Below the pieces are notes generated by a model, which had not been told where the DNA came from, did not search any database, and saw only the letters and a program-made list of their open reading frames with translations. Positions 1 to 9,443 of a stretch of DNA of 64,000 bases are shown here, piece after piece. The DNA is from JAWSVE01 sp050789445. GTDB taxonomy: Bacteria > Pseudomonadota > Gammaproteobacteria > Pseudomonadales > Cellvibrionaceae. The translations under genes and the position numbers were made by a program. The number at the start of each line of letters is the position of its first letter. The stretch's first letter is position 1. The DNA is taken from positions 2,790,001-2,854,000 of the forward strand of contig JAILXR010000001.1 in assembly GCA_050789445.1 (NCBI GenBank), read 5' to 3'.

Positions 1-225
1 GTTAAGGTCGAGTAAGCAGTGACTAGGATACAGAACGTGAACTTTGCCAATGCCATCTTTTAATAAAACAGAGTGAACGGTAACTTGAGCTTGAGATGGA
101 AACGTATGAGTCGTTCCCCATTCAAAATTATTGAGCGCTAGGTGCGCAATGTTATATTTAACATTTTGTAAATCAAGTAAGTTAGTAACGCTTGTAGGCA
201 CCGACACGGCGAGATCCTCTTCCAT
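1..225 (-). CDS. partial protein, possibly YbaK/HDOD type (N-terminal part only)
   Basis: An open frame of 75 codons starts at the ATG at 225 and runs off the left edge of the window, so only the N-terminus is visible. It reads MEEDLAVSVPTSVTNLLDLQ and onward, with a VHSVLLKDGIGKVHVLYP stretch near the edge. The pattern of a short helix, then a strand resembling 'VxAVLLxDxxGxVLAxxP', is like proteins combining a YbaK-type deacylase-like domain with HDOD, a gene often found beside recG in Pseudomonas relatives. That assignment is an inference from weak similarity and position; the rest of the gene is needed. No strong ribosome binding site is visible upstream. Confidence 0.4.
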   Translation of the reverse strand, partial: MEEDLAVSVPTSVTNLLDLQNVKYNIAHLALNNFEWGTTHTFPSQAQVTVHSVLLKDGIGKVHVLYPSHCLLDLN

Positions 226-394
226 GGTATTTTTTAAATCTCAAATTATTTATCATGAGAATCAAAAAAATGAATATTTAAATAATAAAATACAATTACA
301 AAAATAAGTGTAGTAGAAAATGCAGGCTTGGCAGCTTAGTGATTTATGCTGATAGGGAATAAGACAAGAAAAAAAGTAAGAGAAATGAAAGAGA

Positions 395-2578
395 CTACGC
401 GTTGGCGTATTTTTCATTAGAGCCACACCAGCGTAGCGTCAATGCGCTGGCAATATCATCTTCAAGAGAAATTTGTTTTGCAATACGACGGATTTTTGGT
501 AGTAAGTCAGCATCGCGTTGTAAGTCTGCAATTTTGAATTGCATCTCGCCTGTTTGACGCGTGCCGAGGACCTCACCAGGGCCACGGATTTCTAAATCTT
601 TTTCTGCGATGACAAACCCATCCGAACTTTCACGCATCACTTGTAAGCGCATTTTAGCCGTTTCACCTAGTGGCGATCCGTAAAGCAAAACACAATGGCT
701 TGCAACAGAGCCGCGACCTACACGCCCTCTCAATTGATGCAGTTGTGCTAAGCCTAATCGCTCGGGATTTTCAATAATCATTAAGCTTGCATTGGGGACA
801 TCGACACCGACTTCGATAACGGTTGTGGCGACTAATAAATCAATATCGCCAGACTTAAATTGTTGCATGATAGATTCTTTTTCTTGGCTTTTTAAGCGGC
901 CGTGAATTAATCCGATCTGTAAATGTGGTAAGGCTGTAGATAGTTCTTCAGCAGTTGCCTCTGCGGCTTGTGCTTCTAAAGTTTCTGATTCTTCAATCAG
1001 TGTGCATACCCAATAGGCTTGACGACCGTCACCACAGGCTTGACTGATACGAGCAACAATATCAGCGCGACGTTTGTCGCTAATGACAACGGTTTCGACG
1101 GGTGTTCTTCCTGGCGGTAATTCATCAATAACAGAACAGTCCAAATCAGCGTAGGCGCTCATTGCTAATGTTCTGGGAATAGGTGTTGCTGTCATAATTA
1201 ATTGATGGGGGTGTGCGATATTGTCTTTTGCTGCATTTTCAGCATTCTCGGGATCCAATCCTTTGTGGCGCAATGTTAATCGTTGATGAACACCAAAGCG
1301 GTGTTGTTCGTCGATGATCGCTAATCCCAAAGATTGAAATTCAACATCACTTTGTATAAGTGCATGCGTGCCAATAATAATTTTAGCTTTTCCGCTGGCA
1401 ATATTGGCTAACTGTTCTCTTTTTTCTGCAACACGTTGTTTTCCTGTTAATGACGCTACTGAAATCCCAAGCGGTTCAAACCAGCCAGAAAAATTAATCA
1501 GATGTTGCCCAGCTAAGATTTCTGTTGGCGCCATGATGGCGGTTTGTTTTCCGTTTGATGCGGCTTGCAGTGCAGCGAGTGCGGCAACAATTGTTTTCCC
1601 TGAGCCAACATCGCCTTGGACTAAACGTAGCATTGGATGTTCTTCTGCTAAATCAACAGAGATATCTTGGTAGACGCGTTCTTGTGCCGACGTTAGAGAA
1701 AATGACAAGGTAGATAAAAACTGTTTTGTTTGCTTTTCATTTTTAGGTAACGAAAAACTTTTATTGGCTTGTGCCTTGGCTCTAACTTTTAAGAGAGCGA
1801 TATGATGAGCTAATAATTCTTCAACCGCTAAGCGTTGTTGAAAGGGGTGATTGCCTTCAAGTAATAAATCTAAAGGAGCATCTTGTGGCGGAGCATGTAG
1901 ATATAACAACGCATCGATTAATTGAACTTGATCTAATTCTTTTAATAATGAAGGCGTTAACAATTCCGGTAGGTAGTATTCAGAACCTGCTTGTGTCCCC
2001 GTCATTAATGAAAGCGTTTGTTGAACAATAGATCGCAATCTATTTTGGCTAACGCCTTCTGTAGCGGGATAAATAGGCGTCAGATTTTTTTCAAGTAAAT
2101 CGCTGACATTTGAATCAGAAATAATACTGTATTCAGGATGATAAAGTTCAAGCCCTGCAGAGCCTCGTCTCACTTCGCCATAACAACGAATACGCACACC
2201 TTCAACAAGTTTTTGTTTTTGCGCATTTGAAAAATGAAAAAAACGAAGCGAGACGCGTCCAGTTGAATCTTCAACAACACACAATAAACTACGGCGCTTA
2301 CCATAAACAATATCGGATCCACGGACAGATGCTTCAATAACGACTTCTTTTAAAGGTTGAAGAGCACCAATGGGAGTTAAGCGAGTACGATCTTGATAAC
2401 GTAGGGGTAAGTGAAATAAAACATCCTGTAAATTAACAATGCCAAGTTTTAGAAGTTTAGCGGCAAGATGAGCGCCAACACCTTTGAGGTGTGTCACAGG
2501 TTTTTCTAACAAAGAAATATTCTGTTTGTGATCAGAAAGCTGACTACCAGAAGTGTTGTCGATAACATTGCCTGTCAT
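395..2578 (-). CDS. recG: ATP-dependent DNA helicase RecG
   Basis: RecG remodels stalled replication forks and Holliday junctions by driving branch migration with ATP. The 727-residue product has the N-terminal wedge/OB region (about 50-250; HLPLRYQDRT near 57-66), then a superfamily 2 helicase core: Walker A GDVGSGKT (322-329), motif II DEQH (423-426), TATPIPRT, and the C-terminal motif VI QLRGRVGRG. It is about 30 residues longer than the usual 693 because of a leader before the conserved LKGVGAHLAAKL; a start inside that leader is possible, as no good ribosome binding site precedes the ATG. It lies 31 bp downstream of oxyR on the same strand and probably shares its transcript, as in Pseudomonas. 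Confidence 0.97.
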   Translation of the reverse strand: MTGNVIDNTSGSQLSDHKQNISLLEKPVTHLKGVGAHLAAKLLKLGIVNLQDVLFHLPLRYQDRTRLTPIGALQPLKEVVIEASVRGSDIVYGKRRSLLCVVEDSTGRVSLRFFHFSNAQKQKLVEGVRIRCYGEVRRGSAGLELYHPEYSIISDSNVSDLLEKNLTPIYPATEGVSQNRLRSIVQQTLSLMTGTQAGSEYYLPELLTPSLLKELDQVQLIDALLYLHAPPQDAPLDLLLEGNHPFQQRLAVEELLAHHIALLKVRAKAQANKSFSLPKNEKQTKQFLSTLSFSLTSAQERVYQDISVDLAEEHPMLRLVQGDVGSGKTIVAALAALQAASNGKQTAIMAPTEILAGQHLINFSGWFEPLGISVASLTGKQRVAEKREQLANIASGKAKIIIGTHALIQSDVEFQSLGLAIIDEQHRFGVHQRLTLRHKGLDPENAENAAKDNIAHPHQLIMTATPIPRTLAMSAYADLDCSVIDELPPGRTPVETVVISDKRRADIVARISQACGDGRQAYWVCTLIEESETLEAQAAEATAEELSTALPHLQIGLIHGRLKSQEKESIMQQFKSGDIDLLVATTVIEVGVDVPNASLMIIENPERLGLAQLHQLRGRVGRGSVASHCVLLYGSPLGETAKMRLQVMRESSDGFVIAEKDLEIRGPGEVLGTRQTGEMQFKIADLQRDADLLPKIRRIAKQISLEDDIASALTLRWCGSNEKYANA

Positions 2579-2609
2579 TTAAGCATGCCGATAAATTTAA
2601 GATGAATGT

Positions 2610-3539
2610 TTAACCGCGAATATTATCGAGTGTTGGTTTTTTACATTTTTGGATAGCTTCACACACTTTATCGATTGCTTTTGCGCGAGGATAACTGGCT
2701 CGCCATGCTAGCGCTACAGTACGCATTGGAATAGGATCGCAAAAAGGTCGAATGGTTAATACATTTTCAGCGTATTGACTGGTAACAGCGGCGCTGATAG
2801 GCAGAATAGTAATACCTAAACCAGAAACGACCATGTGCTTTAATGTTTCTAATGAGCTGCCTTCTGAAGCGGTACGAACATGATTAGATGATTCTAAAGT
2901 GGGTTCTAGTTTTGGACAGGCTTTTAATACTTGATCGCGAAAACAATGACCGTCACCCAGTAACAACACATTATGCGCTTGCAAGTCTTCAGGGTTGATT
3001 TCTTTTTGTTCGGCAAGAGGATGCTTATGCGGCATGAGAACGACGAAAGGTTCATCGTATAACGGTTTGGTAACAACGTCGGCTTCGGTAAAAGGCAGGG
3101 ATACAATAATTGCGTCTAATTCACCATTACGTAAACGAGTTCTAAGCGTTGCCGTATAACTCTCTTCGACATAGAGTGGCATGTCATGAGCAAGTTCTTG
3201 AAGTACAGGAATAAATTTTGGGAATAGATAAGGGCCAATAGTAAAAATTGCCCCCACTTGTAATGGGCTATTTAATTGGTCTTTACCGGCACTGGCAATA
3301 TCTTTAATGGCAGCCGTTTGTTCTAAAACTAACTGAGCTTGAGCAATAATTTTTTGACCAAGAGGTGTGGGATGAACACGAGATTTTGTCCGTTCGAAAA
3401 TGGGGACGCCAAGCTCTTCTTCAAGTTTCTTTACTGCGATACTCAAAGTGGGCTGCGAAACAAAGCATCGCTCAGCAGCGTGACCAAAATGTTGCTCTCG
3501 CGCAAGGGTGACAATGTATCGCAATTCTGTCAGAGTCAT
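2610..3539 (-). CDS. oxyR: LysR-family peroxide sensor OxyR
   Basis: A transcription regulator that senses hydrogen peroxide through a reversible disulfide and switches on catalase, peroxiredoxin and related genes. The 309 residues show an N-terminal winged helix-turn-helix (LRYIVTLAREQHFGHAAERC, 6-25) and a LysR substrate domain. The redox pair is Cys199 and Cys208 in GHCFRDQVLKAC, the same residue numbers as in E. coli OxyR, which separates it from other LysR proteins. AAGG lies eight bases before the ATG. It precedes recG on the same strand and is divergent from an SDR-like gene 123 bp away. Autoregulation from that gap is likely from family knowledge, but I could not point to an operator. 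Confidence 0.96.
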   Translation of the reverse strand: MTLTELRYIVTLAREQHFGHAAERCFVSQPTLSIAVKKLEEELGVPIFERTKSRVHPTPLGQKIIAQAQLVLEQTAAIKDIASAGKDQLNSPLQVGAIFTIGPYLFPKFIPVLQELAHDMPLYVEESYTATLRTRLRNGELDAIIVSLPFTEADVVTKPLYDEPFVVLMPHKHPLAEQKEINPEDLQAHNVLLLGDGHCFRDQVLKACPKLEPTLESSNHVRTASEGSSLETLKHMVVSGLGITILPISAAVTSQYAENVLTIRPFCDPIPMRTVALAWRASYPRAKAIDKVCEAIQKCKKPTLDNIRG

Positions 3540-3662
3540 GTCGACTACCTTATAGTTTTTGTATGCTTTAAAAATAAATAGGCGTGTAAAAATTAATTAA
3601 TAAAAAACGTAATTCATAATATACGCACTTTATAGTGGCGTAACTAAAAGTAAGTGTAACCA

Positions 3663-4628
3663 ATGATAACAAAGCTTTTAATGGTTGGCTGCGGTGATAT
3701 AGCAATCCGACTTGCAAATCAGTTAATTCGAGATCAGTCGATTTCAGCCACTACTTCGTCAAAAGATTCCGCTAATGAAAATTTGTTGGAATTATACGGC
3801 TTACGACGAAATATTGATCTATTGCCTAAAGCAATTCAGGGAATTACCTGTGATTTAAACACAATAGCCGATCTAAAAGAATGTTTGAGTGGCGTAGATA
3901 ATCATTTCGATATTGCCGTCATAACATTAGTGCCAAATGAGCGCAGTGATGAAGGCTATCGGCAGGCCTATGTTGAAAATCTTGATAAAATTATTCATGG
4001 TTTGGAGTCGTTACCCTCTCCTCCTAAACGTATTTTTTTAGTTTCCAGTACCAGTGTGTATGGTCAACAAAATGAACAGTGGGTTGATGAAGACTCTGAT
4101 ACTGAACCAACACATTACAGTGGTTGGCGAGTGTTACAAGGGGAGCAGCGAATAGCGCAGAGTGAAATCCCTTCAACAGTCGTTCGATTTTCAGGAATAT
4201 ATGGACCGGGGCGATTGCGCATTATTCAGCAGGTAAAAAATGGTGATTGGGAGCCGGTTTCGACAAAAGAAAAAATAAACTCCGGATACAGTAATCGCAT
4301 TCACGCCGATGATTGCGCCGGTGTATTGGCACATTTAATTAAAAAACAGTTAAGTAATGAGCCCTTAGAAAATCGTTACTTAGCAACAGATTGTGAGCCA
4401 GTACGATTAAATGAAGTTAAGCAATGGATAGCCAAACAATTAGGAATCACAGAAAAATTAAACAAAGATGAAACGCCTTCGATCGCAAAAAATAAACTCG
4501 AAACCATTATGAGAAGAAACAGCAAACGATGTTCAAATAAGAAAATTCTCGAAAGCGGATATCAATTTCAATACCCAACCTTTCGAGAAGGCTATGGGCA
4601 AGTGATAAAGGAAATGAAAAGCAATTAA
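3663..4628 (+). CDS. NAD(P)-binding SDR-like protein, YeeZ type
   Basis: The 321-residue product begins with a Rossmann nucleotide-binding motif (LLMVGCGDIAIRLANQL) and contains the extended-SDR landmarks SSTSVYG (about 128-134) and VVRFSGIYGPGRL. The tyrosine of the classical YxxxK active site is not evident; the sequence reads SGWRVLQGEQ at the expected position, as is common in the YeeZ group of atypical epimerase-like proteins. The substrate is unknown. It is divergent from oxyR, and its stop codon overlaps the stop of the convergent ridA by four bases, so the two genes have no room for a terminator between them. Confidence 0.8.
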   Translation: MITKLLMVGCGDIAIRLANQLIRDQSISATTSSKDSANENLLELYGLRRNIDLLPKAIQGITCDLNTIADLKECLSGVDNHFDIAVITLVPNERSDEGYRQAYVENLDKIIHGLESLPSPPKRIFLVSSTSVYGQQNEQWVDEDSDTEPTHYSGWRVLQGEQRIAQSEIPSTVVRFSGIYGPGRLRIIQQVKNGDWEPVSTKEKINSGYSNRIHADDCAGVLAHLIKKQLSNEPLENRYLATDCEPVRLNEVKQWIAKQLGITEKLNKDETPSIAKNKLETIMRRNSKRCSNKKILESGYQFQYPTFREGYGQVIKEMKSN

Positions 4629-5008
4629 ATCACCATAATCCCGTCGGCCTCTACAATAGACCCTTTGGGTAATTCTTTAACACCGACAGCAGCTCTTGCT
4701 GGGTAAGGTTTTTGAAAATATTCTGCCATTACTTCATTGACGATGGGGAAGTTACTTAAATCGGTTAGAAAAATATTGAGTTTAACAATTTCCTCTAATG
4801 AACCGCCGGCCGCTTCGCAAACTGCTTTCAAGTTTTTAAAAACTTGATGAGCTTGCGTGGCGAAATCCCCTTCCACTAACGTCATTGTTTGCGGGTCTAA
4901 TGGAATTTGCCCAGATAGATACACCGTGTTGTTTACTTTGACTGCTTGAGAATAGGTACCGATAGCTTCTGGTGCTTGATCAGTGTGAATGATGGCTTTG
5001 TTGGTCAT
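4625..5008 (-). CDS. ridA: RidA family enamine/imine deaminase
   Basis: RidA hydrolyses reactive 2-aminoacrylate and related enamines released by PLP enzymes such as threonine dehydratase, protecting other PLP enzymes. The 127-residue protein has the full family pattern: GTYSQAV (17-23), LSGQIPLDP (31-39), and the catalytic arginine Arg105 in PYPARAAVGV, the same number as in E. coli. The C-terminal VEADGIMVI is typical. AGGA lies just ahead of the ATG. It follows spoT on the same strand with a 28 bp gap, the spoT-ridA arrangement of Pseudomonas and enterics' relatives. Confidence 0.95.
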   Translation of the reverse strand: MTNKAIIHTDQAPEAIGTYSQAVKVNNTVYLSGQIPLDPQTMTLVEGDFATQAHQVFKNLKAVCEAAGGSLEEIVKLNIFLTDLSNFPIVNEVMAEYFQKPYPARAAVGVKELPKGSIVEADGIMVI

Positions 5009-5036
5009 GACTATTCCTAAAGATATAAATTAAATG

Positions 5037-7166
5037 TTAACTTTTTGAGCGAGAGATACGAATGACTGAACGCATGATTCGTATTCGCCGCATAATATTG
5101 GCAAGATGGATTCTATTTTTAACGCCGACACAAAGATTAATGACGCTGTTGTGCGCATCTCTTTCATCAACGGTGATTTGTTCAATGTGAGCGCCCTGCT
5201 CTGCGATACGTGTTGCTATAGATGCGATAATACCGCGGGCAGACTCTACCTCTACGCGAATATCGACTAAGAATTCTCCGCTAACAGAAGGTGCCCAGTT
5301 AACGGGGCTAACTTTTTCAGGGTTCTTTCTGAACTCAGCAATATTTTTACAGCTCTCTTGGTGAATCACTAATCCTTTACCTGCACTGATATGGCTTAAG
5401 ATTGGATCACCCGGAATAGGCCGGCAACAACGCGCAAAGCTAACTACCATACCTTCACTGGTATCGATGGTGAGGGGAGAATAAATATTGGTTGTTTTTT
5501 CAGGCTCGTTGATATCTTTTTTCGTTAACATTTTTGCGATGGCAAATGCGATACGATTTCCCAAACCAATATCTTCTAGAATTTCATCCATTGACCCAGC
5601 ACTGGTTTCTTTTAATAGTTTTGCTAGTTGTTTCTCGGTAATATTTTCAATACTTGTACCGGTGCTGGCGAGCGCGCGGTTTAAAATTCGATGGCCTAGC
5701 TCAATGGATTGATTGTGTAATTGGTTTTTCAAAAAATGCCTGATACCACTTCGCGCTTTTCCAGAAACAACAAAGTTAAGCCAGTTGTGATTAGGCTGCG
5801 CACTAGGCGACGTCATAATTTTTATGCGCTGGCCACTTTCTAATGGTTGCGATAAAGGAGCAAGGCGATCATTAACTCGACATGCAACACAATGATTACC
5901 GACATCGGTATGGACAGCATAAGCAAAGTCAACGGGAGTCGCGCCAGCAGGTAGTTCGACAATTTTTCCTTTTGGTGTAAATACATAAACTTCATCAGGA
6001 AATAAATCGGTTTTTACGTTTTCAATAAATTCTAATGAATCACCGGCGCGCTGTTGCATTTCGAGAAGGCCTTGCACCCATTGCATGGCTCTCGCTTGGT
6101 TGCCAGCGGCAGCATCAGTGCTGGATTGATCGCTGTTGGATTTATACAGCCAATGCGCGGCGATTCCGGTGTTTGCCATTTCGTCCATTTCTTTTGTGCG
6201 AATTTGCACTTCAATGGGAACACCATGCATACCAACTAAAACAGTGTGTAATGATTGATAGCCATTGGCTTTTGGAATCGCAATGTAATCTTTAAATTCA
6301 GAGATAACGGGCTTGTACAAATTATGAATTGCTCCGAGTACTCGATAGCACGTATCAACGGAGTCGACGACAATCCTAAACGCATACACGTCCATGATTT
6401 CTTTAAAGGATTTTTTCTTATTCCGCATTTTTGAATAAATGCTGTATAAATGTTTTTCGCGGCCAACAATCATCGACACGATACCATCTCGTTCGAGTCG
6501 CAGTTCTAAAGCCGTTTGAATTTTTTCAACAAGCTCTTTACGATTACCGCGAACAGATTGAAGTGCTGCTTGTAGCCGTTGTACGCGCAAAGGATAAAGC
6601 GCGGCAAAGCCCCGATCTTCATATTCGATTCGCATATCGTTCATGCCGAGGCGATGAGCAATAGGCGCATAAATTTCTATGGTTTCTTTGGCGATACGCC
6701 TTCTTTTTTCTGGCTTTAATGCGTTCAGTGTTCGCATGTTATGAAGACGGTCTGCGAGCTTGACCAAAATCACGCGAATATCTTTTGCCATGGCCATGGC
6801 CATTTTCTGAAAATTTTCAGCTTGTTTTTCGGCTTGGGATTCTGATTCGAACTGCGTGAGTTTACTAACACCATCGACAAGATTGGCAACTGTAGGACCG
6901 AATTGTTCAGACAATGCACTTTTGCTGATGCCGGTATCTTCAATGACATCGTGAAGCAATGCGGCCATCAAACTTTGATGGTCCATGTGAATTGAAGAAA
7001 GGATATTGGCTACAGCGAGAGGATGGGTAACATAGGGTTCGCCACTTCGACGGATTTGCCCGTCATGAGCTTGCTCAGCATAAAAATAGGCGCGACGGAC
7101 TTGATCGATCTTTGAAGGCTCAAGATACGAGGAGAGACGATGACCTAGCGCGTCTATAGTTTGCAT
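5037..7166 (-). CDS. spoT: bifunctional (p)ppGpp synthetase/hydrolase SpoT
   Basis: SpoT makes and degrades the alarmone (p)ppGpp. Domains in order over 709 residues: HD hydrolase (His48, His72-Asp73, HDVIED 72-77), RelA/SpoT nucleotidyltransferase (about 230-350, with YIAIPKANGYQSLHT 294-308), TGS (DEVYVFTPKGKIVELPAGATPVDFAYAVHTD), a central helical region, and a C-terminal ACT domain. An oddity is in the synthetase: the loop usually reading GRFKDY/GRVKDY in SpoT reads SEFKDY here (Glu290-Phe-Lys-Asp293), giving a glutamate where bifunctional enzymes carry the arginine of the RxKD motif. It stands between rpoZ and ridA on the same strand. Confidence 0.96.
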   Translation of the reverse strand: MQTIDALGHRLSSYLEPSKIDQVRRAYFYAEQAHDGQIRRSGEPYVTHPLAVANILSSIHMDHQSLMAALLHDVIEDTGISKSALSEQFGPTVANLVDGVSKLTQFESESQAEKQAENFQKMAMAMAKDIRVILVKLADRLHNMRTLNALKPEKRRRIAKETIEIYAPIAHRLGMNDMRIEYEDRGFAALYPLRVQRLQAALQSVRGNRKELVEKIQTALELRLERDGIVSMIVGREKHLYSIYSKMRNKKKSFKEIMDVYAFRIVVDSVDTCYRVLGAIHNLYKPVISEFKDYIAIPKANGYQSLHTVLVGMHGVPIEVQIRTKEMDEMANTGIAAHWLYKSNSDQSSTDAAAGNQARAMQWVQGLLEMQQRAGDSLEFIENVKTDLFPDEVYVFTPKGKIVELPAGATPVDFAYAVHTDVGNHCVACRVNDRLAPLSQPLESGQRIKIMTSPSAQPNHNWLNFVVSGKARSGIRHFLKNQLHNQSIELGHRILNRALASTGTSIENITEKQLAKLLKETSAGSMDEILEDIGLGNRIAFAIAKMLTKKDINEPEKTTNIYSPLTIDTSEGMVVSFARCCRPIPGDPILSHISAGKGLVIHQESCKNIAEFRKNPEKVSPVNWAPSVSGEFLVDIRVEVESARGIIASIATRIAEQGAHIEQITVDERDAHNSVINLCVGVKNRIHLANIMRRIRIMRSVIRISRSKS

Positions 7167-7274
7167 ATAGTTGGCAGTTTTACCCCTGTTTTACACAATT
7201 ATTCTGAATAATCTCAGCCATTCCTCCAATTAAAACCACAATTTGATTAATGGGAAATGAATGGCTGATAAAAT

Positions 7275-7526
7275 TTATTCTGCTTCGAAATCACCCATAA
7301 TTCGTACTTCTTCTTCAATCTCTTCTGGCTGATTAAGAAACTCATCAGTGATAAGACCTTGGCTAATTTCACGTAAAGCAACAACGGTTGGCTTGTCATT
7401 TTCGATGGGTACCAGAGCGTCTTTGCCGCCAGTTGCGAGTTGACGTGCACGCTTGCTTCCTTTAATGACAAGTTCAAAGCGGTTATCAACGTGTTCTAAA
7501 CAATCTTCTACAGTAATACGAGCCAT
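7275..7526 (-). CDS. rpoZ: RNA polymerase omega subunit
   Basis: Omega wraps the C-terminus of the beta-prime subunit and helps RNA polymerase assembly; it also forms part of one ppGpp site, which fits its position directly upstream of spoT. The 83-residue product begins MARITVEDCLEHVDNRFELV and contains the conserved RARQLATGG and KPTVVALREISQGLI segments, the standard omega signature. The acidic C-terminal tail (EEIEEEVRIMGDFEAE) is typical for the family. The gap to spoT is 108 bp, and to the upstream gmk 349 bp, so it probably has its own promoter. Confidence 0.96.
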   Translation of the reverse strand: MARITVEDCLEHVDNRFELVIKGSKRARQLATGGKDALVPIENDKPTVVALREISQGLITDEFLNQPEEIEEEVRIMGDFEAE

Positions 7527-7875
7527 TTTGGTGTCCCATGTGCTTGCTTAGGCCAATCAATATGTGTGCATGATTGAGCCAGATGAAAGAATTTTTACCC
7601 GTTATCTGGTGTCGCTGTTGAACCGAATTATGCTAACGCTTCGCTTAAAATTGTCCGATCACTTTACATTAACAATGTTAATAGAAAGTATCTGGAGGCT
7701 AAGCGGGATAATGCAACAAGCATTGGTGAATTATGCACCAGATTTTAGCGGCCGGCCAGTTTACGCAAATGGCTTATAGAGCTCAATAGCTAGCTGCTGA
7801 GAGGCGGGCCTATAATTCAATAAAAACCCAAAATAGTGGTTAGTTAGCTATATTTTTGCAAAAGCTAACTCAATT
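7527..7875. other. 349-bp gap between gmk and rpoZ
   Basis: No supported gene. A 71-codon plus-strand frame at 7564-7779 runs through it but has no family features and opposes both neighbours, so it is treated as chance. The gap should hold the rpoZ promoter (minus strand), which I could not define, and the gmk 3' hairpin listed separately. Confidence 0.5.
7843..7869 (-). terminator. possible hairpin after gmk
   Basis: Seven-base arms GTTAGCT and AGCTAAC flank a 13-base AT-rich loop just downstream of the gmk stop (7876). There is no run of T after the stem on the minus strand, so termination is uncertain. Confidence 0.3.
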
Positions 7876-8520
7876 TTAGCTAAGCAGGCTTGATAACAGT
7901 ACTTGGTGACGAACATGCTGCTGTTTCAGTGTGAGGCGCTGGCTTTCAATGATGGCCTTTAGCTCATTGAGTGCGGTATCAAAGTCATCATTAATAACAA
8001 GAAAGTCGCTTTCTACGTAATGGCTGATTTCTTTTTTAGCCGCTTCCATTCGAGCGTCGATTACTGAAGAATCGTCTTGGCCGCGATCAGTTAACCTAGC
8101 GCGAAGCGTTTCTCTGGATGGAGGCAGGATAAATATAGCGATTGTGTCTTTGAGGAGTTTCCGAACTTGCTGAGCGCCCTGCCAGTCGATTTCTAAAATG
8201 ACATCTTGGCCATTGGTTAGCGCTTCATCCAGTGCATGTTTAGATGTTCCATAATAATTGTTGTAAACATTGGCGTGTTCAAGAAAAGCATTGTCATTGA
8301 GCATTGACATGAATTCATCTTGGCTGACGAAATGATAATTCACGCCCTCCACTTCTCCGGGTCGTTTAGTCCGTGTTGTATGAGAAACGGAGACATCTAT
8401 GCTTGATGTCGACTCAATCAATGCACTGACCAGACTGGTTTTCCCTGCACCGGATGGTGCGCTCACCGTGTAGAGCGTGCCGCGTTGTATTTTTTGTTGG
8501 GGGTCATTCAAAGAAGACAT
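7876..8520 (-). CDS. gmk: guanylate kinase
   Basis: Phosphorylates GMP to GDP with ATP, feeding GTP, dGTP and (p)ppGpp pools. The 214-residue protein has the P-loop SAPSGAGKTSLV (20-31), the GMP-binding stretch SVSHTTRTKRPGEVEGVNYHF, and VILEIDWQGAQQVR, all standard. Length matches the family (about 205-215). It sits upstream of rpoZ-spoT and 53 bp downstream of yicC, the widespread yicC-gmk-rpoZ-spoT order. No clear ribosome binding site precedes the ATG. Confidence 0.96.
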   Translation of the reverse strand: MSSLNDPQQKIQRGTLYTVSAPSGAGKTSLVSALIESTSSIDVSVSHTTRTKRPGEVEGVNYHFVSQDEFMSMLNDNAFLEHANVYNNYYGTSKHALDEALTNGQDVILEIDWQGAQQVRKLLKDTIAIFILPPSRETLRARLTDRGQDDSSVIDARMEAAKKEISHYVESDFLVINDDFDTALNELKAIIESQRLTLKQQHVRHQVLLSSLLS

Positions 8521-8573
8521 GTAATTGTTAGCCCAGTTTCTCGTTGTCAGTATGTTGTCGATATTAAAACAGA

Positions 8574-9443
8574 TTATTCTATATTTTGAATTTGTTCACG
8601 CATTTGTTCGATTAAAATTTTTAATTCAATAGCAGCTTGTGTTGTTTCGCCGGCAATTGACTTTGAAGATAGTGTATTTGCTTCTCTGTTTAGTTCTTGC
8701 ATTAAAAAATCGAGGCGTCGCCCTATAGGCCCCTTTTGATTTAACGTGTGTTGTACTTCTAAAACGTGGGCTTCTAAGCGATCGAGCTCTTCTGCAACAT
8801 CGGCTTTTTGTGCATGAATAACAAGCTCTTGTTCTAGACGGTCTTGATTAATATTGTCTATATTGAGCGCTTCTAATTTTTCTGTAAATTTTTCTCGTTG
8901 TGCAGAAAATAATTCCGGTAAATGTTGTCTCACTTTTTTTACTTCAGTTAGAACAGCCGTTAAGCGTTGTTCTATCATCAATGATAATTCTTTGCCTTCA
9001 CGTGCGCGATGTTCAACTAATTGCTTTAATGCATCTTGAAATAATTCTAAAGCGTGAGAGTGTAATTCTTCTGCATCGATAGTTTCACTGTTAATGATGC
9101 CTGGCCATTTTAAAATATCAATTGCGTTGGTAGGCGCAGCTTGATCGACGTTTGCATTTATTTTTCGTATCGCACGAGAAATTTTTTCTAATAACGCTTC
9201 ATTGATTGCAAGTTCTGATGAAACTTCTGTCTCGCGATTGAGATGTAAAGACATCTCGATTTTTCCGCGCTGTAATGTTTTTCGTAATTGATTACGAAGT
9301 GCGGGTTCAATGGCGCGAAAGATATCTGGTAATCGAAAAGTAGGTTCAAGATAGCGGTGGTTAACACTACGTATTTCCCAGCTGAGGGTTCCCCAAGTTT
9401 GTGTGGATTCTAGGCGAGAAAACCCAGTCATGCTTAAAACCAT
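8574..9443 (-). CDS. yicC: YicC family endoribonuclease
   Basis: The 289-residue product begins MVLSMTGFSRLE, the hallmark N-terminus of YicC, and ends with the DUF1732 domain (GRRLDFLMQELNREANTLSSKS, IELKILIEQMREQIQNIE). E. coli YicC is a metal-dependent endoribonuclease involved in small-RNA turnover. The middle is helical and charged, probably coiled coil (about 150-230). AAGGAAGG lies nine bases before the ATG. It is divergent from rph and heads the yicC-gmk run. Confidence 0.93.
   Translation of the reverse strand: MVLSMTGFSRLESTQTWGTLSWEIRSVNHRYLEPTFRLPDIFRAIEPALRNQLRKTLQRGKIEMSLHLNRETEVSSELAINEALLEKISRAIRKINANVDQAAPTNAIDILKWPGIINSETIDAEELHSHALELFQDALKQLVEHRAREGKELSLMIEQRLTAVLTEVKKVRQHLPELFSAQREKFTEKLEALNIDNINQDRLEQELVIHAQKADVAEELDRLEAHVLEVQHTLNQKGPIGRRLDFLMQELNREANTLSSKSIAGETTQAAIELKILIEQMREQIQNIE

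Noticed and set aside
7564..7779. 71-codon plus-strand frame between gmk and rpoZ
   Set aside because: No recognisable features, and it opposes both neighbours in their promoter/3' region.
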